From contig CAOKJJ010000087.1 in the NCBI GenBank assembly GCA_948468465.1, positions 1-19,723 of the forward strand: a stretch of 19,723 nt of DNA. The letters run 5' to 3'. The translations under genes and the position numbers were made by a program. The DNA comes from an uncultured Eubacterium sp. GTDB lineage: Bacteria; Bacillota_A; Clostridia; Lachnospirales; Lachnospiraceae. Under the pieces are notes generated by a model that saw nothing but the letters and a program-made list of their open reading frames with translations, did not search any database and had not been told where the DNA came from. This document shows positions 13,959 to 19,723 of the stretch, in pieces. Positions within the stretch are counted from its first letter, which is position 1, and every line of letters begins with the position of its first letter.

Positions 13959-14802
13959 ATTATTACGTGCAAATTTCGACCGTATCAAAAAATCAAAAGT
14001 GTTTTGGGCGGAATTCATACTGCTTTTGCTGTTTGGCCTCGCAATCTTAGTGGATAATTATCGTATGTCGTTTGAATTTGGCGTACCGCGCGCGGATGTT
14101 TTGGCGGAATGCCTGTTTCAAAGTGTACTGCTAAGCGGGATTTTTTTTGCCGTATTTTGCAGCTTGTTTGTCGGTACAGAATATGATGAAGGCACGATCC
14201 GTAATAAACTGGTCATTGGATGTTCCCGTGTCAGCATTTATTTTTCCAATGTTATTTCCATTCTGGCAGCGGTGGTTTTTCAGTCAGCGACCGCGGTCGG
14301 CGCGGTTTTGGCTGTAGGAGTGGTACTGTGCGGAAAGCCGAACATGGAAACAGCGCATTTTTTCCAGCTGTGTGCCGCATTGCTGTTTTTATGTATGGCA
14401 TATGCATCCATTTATAATTTGTGTGCTATGCTGATAAACAGTAAATCCTATGCTTCCACAGCCAATATCCTGCTGGCATTTGCATTATTATTTCTGGCGG
14501 CGTTTCTTATCATGAAGCTCGATGAGCCGGAGATGATCACGCAGTTTGAAATGACTGCAGATGGGATGCCCGCGTTTGGGGATAAAGCACCCAATCCGAA
14601 TTATGTTTCCGGTCAAAAGCGGGCGGTTTATCAGTTCCTGTTTGATTTTCTGCCAGGCGGGCAGAGTTATCAGATCGGAAACAGCTCCATGCAGGTACAG
14701 CTTCTTAAGCATCCGGCGCTGTCCTGCGTTTATTCTCTGATCATAACGCTGGCGGCAAATGCCGCAGGTATTTTCCTGTTCCGAAGAAAGGATATTAAGT
14801 AA
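13951..14802 (+). CDS. ABC-2 type permease subunit
   Basis: The 283-aa integral membrane protein begins MRKLLRANFDRIKKSKVFW, a typical amphipathic entry of ABC-2 permeases. About six hydrophobic segments follow: FILLLLFGLAILV, an FQSVLLSGIFFAVFCSLFVG segment, VISILAAVVFQSATAVGAVL, FFQLCAALLFLCMAYASI, NILLAFALLFLAAFLI and a last one before FLFRRKDIK. The motif GTEYDEGTIRNKL, after the second segment, is the conserved cytoplasmic loop of this class. A soluble loop (about 190-250) precedes the last helix. The ribosome binding site GGAGGTGAT lies inside the ATPase gene. Substrate is not determinable; association with two-component genes suggests antimicrobial peptide or envelope stress defence. 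Confidence 0.9.
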   Translation: MRKLLRANFDRIKKSKVFWAEFILLLLFGLAILVDNYRMSFEFGVPRADVLAECLFQSVLLSGIFFAVFCSLFVGTEYDEGTIRNKLVIGCSRVSIYFSNVISILAAVVFQSATAVGAVLAVGVVLCGKPNMETAHFFQLCAALLFLCMAYASIYNLCAMLINSKSYASTANILLAFALLFLAAFLIMKLDEPEMITQFEMTADGMPAFGDKAPNPNYVSGQKRAVYQFLFDFLPGGQSYQIGNSSMQVQLLKHPALSCVYSLIITLAANAAGIFLFRRKDIK

Positions 14803-14803
14803 T

Positions 14804-15685
14804 ATGCTTATGATTTTTGCGATTCTGTTTTTTGCGTCCTCAGCCTGTTTGCTGCTAAAGCTTGCATCCATATACCGGTCTGTCGATGAGATACGCACGC
14901 AGCTTGCAGAGCGAATAAAAACCGATACGAATGTAGGAATCGATATTACCTGTTCAGATAAAAAGATACGTAGTTTAGCTGCCGATTTAGACCGGCAGCT
15001 AAAACTGCTTAGACAAAAAGAAATCCAGTATACAAGGGGTGATCAGGAGCTGAAAACAGCAATTACCAATATATCCCATGACCTTCGGACACCTCTGACA
15101 GCCATTTATGGATACCTGAACCTGTTAAAAGGAGAGGAATTATCAACCGAGGCCGCACAGCATATTCAGTGTATTCAAAATCGGACAGACGCACTCAAAG
15201 CGCTGGCGGAAGAGCTGTTCCGGTATTCCGTGATCTTGTCGGTAGATCATTACGAAGAAACAGAAGAACTGTCCTTACATGCATTACTGGAAGAAAGCAT
15301 CGCGGGATATTATGGTGCGATTTTAAACGCAGGCATCCGTCCTCAAATAATCCTTTGTGAACAGCCCGTAAAAAGAAAACTGAACCGGCAGGCTGTCAGC
15401 AGAATTTTTTCAAATATTATAAGCAATGCCATTAAGTACAGCGACGGAGACTTTCAGGTGAATTTGGATGCGGACGGAAACATCATTTTTGCGAATCAGG
15501 CGTCAAAATTAGATCCGGTCAGCGCCGCCCATTTAACAGATCGTTTTTATACAGTGGAAGACGGACACGCTTCCACCGGTTTAGGGCTTTCGATTGCACG
15601 TACACTGACGGAAAAGATGGGCGGCAGCATGAAAATAGAATATCAAGGCGGAAGCCTGTATGTAATTTTGGTTTTCACAAAATAG
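14804..15685 (+). CDS. Short membrane sensor histidine kinase
   Basis: The 293-aa protein has one N-terminal hydrophobic helix (3-22), a short linker and coiled region (about 25-80), and the H-box ITNISHDLRTPLTAIYGYLN with phospho-acceptor H92. The catalytic ATPase domain has the N-box IFSNIISNAIKYS (N208) and the G2 box STGLGLSIA (257-265). There is no extracellular sensor domain, so it may sense through the membrane or through the neighbouring ABC permease; that is inference from BceS-like systems, which usually have two helices, not one. ATG 14804 follows the permease stop by 1 nt, with AAAGGA upstream. It sits between two response regulators. Confidence 0.93.
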   Translation: MLMIFAILFFASSACLLLKLASIYRSVDEIRTQLAERIKTDTNVGIDITCSDKKIRSLAADLDRQLKLLRQKEIQYTRGDQELKTAITNISHDLRTPLTAIYGYLNLLKGEELSTEAAQHIQCIQNRTDALKALAEELFRYSVILSVDHYEETEELSLHALLEESIAGYYGAILNAGIRPQIILCEQPVKRKLNRQAVSRIFSNIISNAIKYSDGDFQVNLDADGNIIFANQASKLDPVSAAHLTDRFYTVEDGHASTGLGLSIARTLTEKMGGSMKIEYQGGSLYVILVFTK

Positions 15686-15704
15686 CAGATGAGGTAATAG
15701 TAAA

Positions 15705-16421
15705 ATGGCAAAAATATTTATTCTGGAAGATGATGACAGTGTAAACAGAGGGATTGCTTTTTCACTGGAAAAATCAGGACATCAGGTCTGTTCATGCGAT
15801 ACGATGTACAAAGCGAGGGAACAGGCGCTGCGGTTCCAGCCGGACATTGTGATCTGCGACATTCAGCTGCCGGACGGCAGCGGACTTGATTTTATCAAAT
15901 GGATCCGTCAGCGCCAGGATGTCTATATTATCTGCCTGACAGCGCTTAGCCAGGAGATGGAGCAGGTACTTGGCTATGAAGCAGGTGCGGATGATTATGT
16001 GACAAAACCGTTCAGCCTTTGGGTACTGCTGCTGAAAATAGACGCGTATCTGAAGCGAAGCGCCAAAGACGCAGATTCCGATATTTTGATTTCGGGCACG
16101 CTCTGTATCAGTCAAAAAAAGATGCAGCTTACGGTCGCGGGCAGGGAAGTGTCCTTGTCTAAAAATGAATGGAAGCTGCTCAGCCTGTTTTTAGACCATC
16201 CAAAACAAATACTTTCCAAACGCCAGATACTGGAACGTGTGTTTGACACGGAGGGCGGATTTGTAGACGAAAACACGCTGGCAGTGAATATACGCAGGCT
16301 GCGTGAAAAAGTCGAAACGCAGCCGGAAAAGCCAATGTATATTAAAAACATACGCGGGCTGGGCTATGTGTGGGATGTGGAGGTGAAAAGAGGAGCCGCG
16401 GAGCAAACTACAGCTCAATAA
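15705..16421 (+). CDS. OmpR/PhoB-family response regulator (second of two)
   Basis: The 238-aa protein has a receiver domain with E8-D9-D10 pocket, D52 in VICDIQLPDGSG, T79 and K101 in DDYVTKPF. A winged-helix domain follows (SKNEWKLLSLFLDHPKQILSKRQILE, then NTLAVNIRRLREKV and GLGYVWDV). Its style recalls BceR/VraR-like regulators of antimicrobial peptide responses. It begins 19 nt after the kinase stop with GAGGT as ribosome binding site, so this is the positional partner of the kinase. Its last 14 nt overlap, tail to tail, the convergent gene ending at 16408. It is clearly diverged from the first regulator, not a recent duplicate. Confidence 0.93.
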   Translation: MAKIFILEDDDSVNRGIAFSLEKSGHQVCSCDTMYKAREQALRFQPDIVICDIQLPDGSGLDFIKWIRQRQDVYIICLTALSQEMEQVLGYEAGADDYVTKPFSLWVLLLKIDAYLKRSAKDADSDILISGTLCISQKKMQLTVAGREVSLSKNEWKLLSLFLDHPKQILSKRQILERVFDTEGGFVDENTLAVNIRRLREKVETQPEKPMYIKNIRGLGYVWDVEVKRGAAEQTTAQ

Positions 16422-16719
16422 TTGTCCATCTGCAGCTCTCTTTTGTGTAAATTAATTTTACAATGCTTGTTCTGCCATAAATGCTGATTCTGCATAAATG
16501 TTCGACAGTCTGAATGCCGCAGTACGTTTTTGTTTCTGCGGTCAGCAGTTCGATATCCCGTATGGTATACAGCTGCCCTTCATCATCCATAATTTTGATG
16601 ATTTGCGGAATGCTTCTTCCGCTGCTTGTAAACCAGCATTCGCAGGCAATCTCACGCTGAATGCCATGCAATATGCCGTGTTCTTGTTTTTCGATTATTT
16701 CGCCAAGCCGAAATCCCAT
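16408..16719 (-). CDS. 103-aa hypothetical protein in the dinB operon
   Basis: This is a soluble protein without recognised domain: MGFRLGEIIEKQEHGILHGI, then ECWFTSSGRSIPQIIKIMDD, IRDIELLTAETKTYCGI and a Trp-containing end, SCRWTIIEL. The alternating hydrophobic pattern suggests a mostly beta-strand fold. ATG at 16717-16719 has AAGGTGG (complement of 16724-16730) just upstream, and the gene starts 12 nt after the dinB stop, so it is translated from the same message. I recall similar proteins beside Y-family polymerases in related Clostridia, which would suggest an accessory role, but I cannot verify this. Its stop codon lies inside the 3' end of the opposite-strand response regulator. Confidence 0.75.
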   Translation of the reverse strand: MGFRLGEIIEKQEHGILHGIQREIACECWFTSSGRSIPQIIKIMDDEGQLYTIRDIELLTAETKTYCGIQTVEHLCRISIYGRTSIVKLIYTKESCRWTIIEL

Positions 16720-16731
16720 CTGTCCACCTTC

Positions 16732-17991
16732 TTAAAATGATTTTCGATCCGCGGTCCGCCGTTCTTTCGGTATACCGCCATTCATATGAGGAAGATTATC
16801 CTGACCTAAAAATGAAGCACGAAAAACAGCGTCGGATCCATATTTGTCACGAATGCGGTCAACTGCCTGGTCAAGTTTTTCCAATTTTTCATAATCTGTA
16901 TGATCAAATAAAGAAAGCTGCCGATTCGCAGGATCTTTTGATACGTGTCCCGTATGCATGCCCATGTGCCGAATCGGCATGCCGTTCCAAAGCTCGTCAA
17001 ACAGCCTGCAGGCACAGGTATGGATTTCTTTTGTAATGTTCGTAGGAGCCTTTAAAACACTTTGATGAGATACGAAACTGAAATCATAATAGCGGATGCT
17101 TACAGATACCAGCCGGATGCTGGCATGATCTTTACGCAGACGCCTTCCGACTGTTTCTGCCAAAGAAAGCAGCACCAATTTCGCTGTTGAAGCATCAACA
17201 ACATCAAAAGATACGGTAGTTGAATTGCCATAACCTTTTAAATCAGGCATTACCGGTTCAACCAATGACAGGTCATGCCCGTTTGCAAAATTCCACAGAA
17301 TCTCTCCGTGCTTTTTTAAAAGCGCCCGCAGCGTCTTAAGATCTGTGGCAGCCAGATCACCGATGGTGCGGATACCGGCAGACTTTAATTTTTTTTCAGA
17401 AGCGCTGCCTACAAGGAATAAATCCCGTATCGGCAGAGGCCACATTTTTTCCTGGATATCTTTAGAAAATAATGTGTGGACCCGATCCGGCTTTTCAAAA
17501 TCACTCGCCATTTTTGCAAGCAGTTTTTTGTCAGAAATACCTACATTTACGGTAAAGCCCAAAGTGCGCCGGATTTCATCTTTGACAGCCGCAGCCGCAA
17601 CAACAGGAGGCCCAAAAAGCAGCTGAGTCCCGGTCATATCCACAAAAGCCTCGTCAATGCTGTATGGCTCTACTTTGTCAGAATATTGCCGCAGGATATC
17701 CATAAATGCTTTCGAGTTTTTTTCATACAATTCGTAATCCGCAGGTACAATCATAAGCTCCGGGCACTTTCGCAAAGCTTCTGTAATCGGTTCTCCGGTT
17801 TGGATATGGTATTTTTTCGCAGGAATGGATTTGGCCAGAATAATCCCGCGGCGTTTGGATACGTCTCCGCCTACCGCGGAAGGGATCGTACGCAGGTCAA
17901 GCCTGCTTCCCAGGTGCTGCATCCGAAAGGCAGCTTCCCAGGATAAAAACGCACTGTTTACATCAATATGAAAAATAATCCGGTTTTGCAT
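16732..17991 (-). CDS. dinB: DNA polymerase IV (Y-family translesion polymerase)
   Basis: The 419-aa protein copies past damaged template bases at the replication fork. The palm motif FHIDVNSAFLSW has catalytic D10 and the steric-gate aromatic F15. The second catalytic motif YSIDEAFVD has D113 and E114. IPAKKYHIQTGEPI lies in the fingers region, VGSASEKKLKSAGIRTIGDL is the helix-hairpin-helix thumb, and the little-finger domain follows from about 240. QLSLF at 358-362 is a good beta-clamp binding motif. AAAGGAG (complement of positions near 18001-18007) precedes the ATG at 17989-17991. No LexA-type box was recognised in the short upstream region (17992-18067), so damage induction is not supported by sequence. 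Confidence 0.95.
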   Translation of the reverse strand: MQNRIIFHIDVNSAFLSWEAAFRMQHLGSRLDLRTIPSAVGGDVSKRRGIILAKSIPAKKYHIQTGEPITEALRKCPELMIVPADYELYEKNSKAFMDILRQYSDKVEPYSIDEAFVDMTGTQLLFGPPVVAAAAVKDEIRRTLGFTVNVGISDKKLLAKMASDFEKPDRVHTLFSKDIQEKMWPLPIRDLFLVGSASEKKLKSAGIRTIGDLAATDLKTLRALLKKHGEILWNFANGHDLSLVEPVMPDLKGYGNSTTVSFDVVDASTAKLVLLSLAETVGRRLRKDHASIRLVSVSIRYYDFSFVSHQSVLKAPTNITKEIHTCACRLFDELWNGMPIRHMGMHTGHVSKDPANRQLSLFDHTDYEKLEKLDQAVDRIRDKYGSDAVFRASFLGQDNLPHMNGGIPKERRTADRKSF

Positions 17992-18067
17992 GGCAGATGC
18001 TCCTTTGGCTTTTTGCCGTAGTTACAGCATTTCCAGAAAGTATAAAAATTATGCAGCATTTTGCGCT

Positions 18068-18100
18068 AAAAAAAGCATTCGGATCTTTCAACCCGAATGC
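18068..18100 (-). terminator. Intrinsic terminator of feoB
   Basis: On the minus strand GCATTCGG (complement of 18093-18100) pairs perfectly with CCGAATGC (complement of 18075-18082) across a 10-nt loop and is followed by seven T residues (18068-18074). It lies 10 nt after the feoB stop and separates feoB from the downstream dinB gene. Confidence 0.9.
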
Positions 18101-18110
18101 CAGAGCGCCG

Positions 18111-19723
18111 TTACTTCGCCATTTTCAATGTCATATTCGTTGTCAGCTTTGTCGCCCCTTTATATGGCCTGAACAGCATATAGATCATACCACCAAGGAT
18201 TATGATGGCTGCAAGCAGACCAAGGGCATTCAAATTCCCTGTAAATGCCGAACCAATCTGATTTACCATCAGTGCCACCGCATAAGCTAATCCGCACTGG
18301 TAACCAATCGCAAACCACGTCCATTTCGCATTGTTCATCTCCCGCTTGATGGCGCCGATTGCCGCAAAGCAAGGCGCGCACAGAAGATTAAACACCAGGA
18401 AGGAATATCCCGCAACCATACTAAAGTTTGCACCAATCTCAGGCCATCCGCCGGGATAAAGGATACCCATCGTTCCGACGATATTCTCCTTCGCCACAAG
18501 ACCCGTAATGGATGCCACTGCCGCCTGCCAGTTCCCCCAGCCGAGCGGTATGAAAATCCATGCAATCGCACTGCCGACCGCCGCAAGGAGTGACTGGCCC
18601 ATTTCTTCCTCGCCAAGCATGCGGAAACCTTCCGCGGTAAATCCAAAGTAAGTCATAAACCAGATAACAATCGTGGAAAGCAGAATAATCGTGCCCGCCT
18701 TTTTTATAAAGGACCACCCTCGTTCCCACATGGAGCGCAGCAGATTGCCCACCGTAGGCATATGGTAAGCCGGAAGCTCCATGACGAAAGGAGCCGGGTC
18801 GCCGGAAAACATCTTCGTTTTCTTCAACATAATGCCAGAAATAATGATTGCCGCCATACCTACAAAATACGCGCTTGTTGCCACCCACGCAGAGCCGCCG
18901 AAGATTGCGCCCGCAACCATGGAGATGAACGGAACTTTCGCACCGCAAGGAATAAATGTTGTTGTCATAATCGTCATACGGCGGTCACGTTCATTCTCAA
19001 TCGTCCTCGACGCCATAATGCCCGGAATGCCGCAGCCTGTACCGATCAACATCGGGATAAAGGACTTGCCGGACAAACCAAACTTGCGGAAAATACGATC
19101 CAGTACAAATGCGATACGGGCCATATAGCCGCACGCCTCCAGGAAAGCCAAAAGCAGGAACAGAACAAGCATCTGGGGTACAAAGCCGAGTACCGCGCCC
19201 ACACCGGCTACGATACCATCATTGATCAGCCCCGCAAGCCAGTCTGCTACGCCCACAGCTTCCAGTGCGTTCCCAACAATCACCGGAATACCAGGAACCC
19301 ATACGCCGTAAGCTGCCGGATCGGGCTCATCGCCATACGGTTTCATCACCGCAAGCGCACCTTCATAATCTGTTAGGGACGCCGTTTCCATCGTTACTTC
19401 CAATGTTTCATCATCCGCCACTTCATAAGGGAAGTCACCGGTAGGAGCCGTGCCGTTTTCTTCCACATAAGCATCGTAGCCATTCACAACAAGCGCTGCA
19501 TCACCATATTCCTCAGAAGCCTCTCCATAAGCTGCGGAACCGATGCCAAACAGATGAAAACCATCGCCGAACAGTCCGTCATTTGCCCAGTCCGTAGCGT
19601 TTGCTCCTACCGTTACCATGGATATGTAATACACAAGGAACATGATCGCCGCAAAGATCGGAAGCCCAAGAAAACGGTTTGTCACAATCCTGTCAATTTT
19701 GTCCGAATTTGTCATCTTTCCCG
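18111..19723 (-). CDS. feoB: Ferrous iron transporter FeoB, C-terminal membrane portion (partial)
   Basis: The frame enters through the right window edge (codons GK before the first ATG at 19715), so the internal ATG is not the real start; the N-terminal G-protein domain lies outside. About 536 codons are present. TNSDKIDRIVTNRFLGLP is the usual junction after the GDP-dissociation region. The first membrane helix is followed by an acidic insert of about 100 residues with repeated Tyr, Asp and Glu. The first gate domain has FLEACGYMARIAFVLDR and MLIGTGCGIPGIMASRTIE with conserved Cys. The second gate has ITGLVAKENIVGTMGILY and LLCAPCFAAIGAIKRE. It imports Fe2+ across the inner membrane. It ends at TAA (complement of 18111-18113), directly ahead of its terminator. 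Confidence 0.95.
   Translation of the reverse strand, partial: GKMTNSDKIDRIVTNRFLGLPIFAAIMFLVYYISMVTVGANATDWANDGLFGDGFHLFGIGSAAYGEASEEYGDAALVVNGYDAYVEENGTAPTGDFPYEVADDETLEVTMETASLTDYEGALAVMKPYGDEPDPAAYGVWVPGIPVIVGNALEAVGVADWLAGLINDGIVAGVGAVLGFVPQMLVLFLLLAFLEACGYMARIAFVLDRIFRKFGLSGKSFIPMLIGTGCGIPGIMASRTIENERDRRMTIMTTTFIPCGAKVPFISMVAGAIFGGSAWVATSAYFVGMAAIIISGIMLKKTKMFSGDPAPFVMELPAYHMPTVGNLLRSMWERGWSFIKKAGTIILLSTIVIWFMTYFGFTAEGFRMLGEEEMGQSLLAAVGSAIAWIFIPLGWGNWQAAVASITGLVAKENIVGTMGILYPGGWPEIGANFSMVAGYSFLVFNLLCAPCFAAIGAIKREMNNAKWTWFAIGYQCGLAYAVALMVNQIGSAFTGNLNALGLLAAIIILGGMIYMLFRPYKGATKLTTNMTLKMAK

Noticed and set aside
17992..18067. SOS (LexA) box or promoter for dinB
   Set aside because: No CGAAC-N4-GTTCG or close variant was found, and the only -10-like sequence (TATACT on the minus strand) lacks a matching -35.
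18762..19376. 204-codon plus-strand ORF opposite feoB
   Set aside because: It lies within conserved FeoB sequence on the other strand, has atypical composition and lacks a ribosome binding site.

Overview
The window looks like a chromosomal segment from a low- to mid-GC Firmicute, most likely Lachnospiraceae (Clostridia). The reasons are strong AAAGGAG-type ribosome binding sites, sigma-A promoters with 17-bp spacers, the SbcC/FeoB/DinB sequence style and a BceR/LanF-like ABC plus two-component neighbourhood. This placement comes from reading the sequence, not from a database search. No rRNA, tRNA, CRISPR array or intact transposase was seen.

Positions 1-5100 are AT-rich, patchy accessory DNA. 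They hold a possible KilA-N-type remnant, a small conserved hypothetical gene followed by a MITE-like hairpin, and an AraC-family regulator facing a resistance-like cassette. The cassette is MATE efflux pump, sugar O-acetyltransferase, VOC/glyoxalase-like protein and SGNH/GDSL hydrolase. It is present twice in tandem, and both copies are damaged in complementary ways. Copy 1 keeps the acetyltransferase and GDSL gene whole, but its MATE is reduced to its two ends. Copy 2 keeps the C-terminal part of MATE, has lost the acetyltransferase, and has tiny relics of VOC and GDSL. The deletion joints fall at short repeats, and several keep the reading frame. A frameshifted DUF5131-like remnant on the minus strand closes the region.

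Positions 5100-6605 hold a small hypothetical gene with its own promoter and terminator, then a two-gene operon (GNAT acetyltransferase, TetR regulator). The promoter of that operon carries two GACA-N4-TGTC palindromes bracketing the -10 box, a clear candidate for autoregulation.

Positions 6605-16421 form a long co-directional run: sbcD, sbcC (unusually long, with an in-frame 12-bp tandem repeat in one coiled-coil arm), an OmpR-type response regulator, an ABC ATPase, an ABC-2 permease, a short histidine kinase and a second OmpR-type response regulator. The first regulator starts 14 nt after sbcC. A set of phased direct repeats lies upstream of the ABC genes. One kinase sits between two regulators, so the signalling wiring is open.

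Positions 16408-19723 are on the minus strand: a Y-family DNA polymerase IV (dinB) with a co-transcribed 103-aa hypothetical gene whose 3' end overlaps the second response regulator tail to tail, then the C-terminal membrane portion of feoB, cut by the window edge, with a strong terminator. DNA end-processing (SbcCD) and translesion synthesis (DinB) genes therefore flank the envelope-stress signalling unit.
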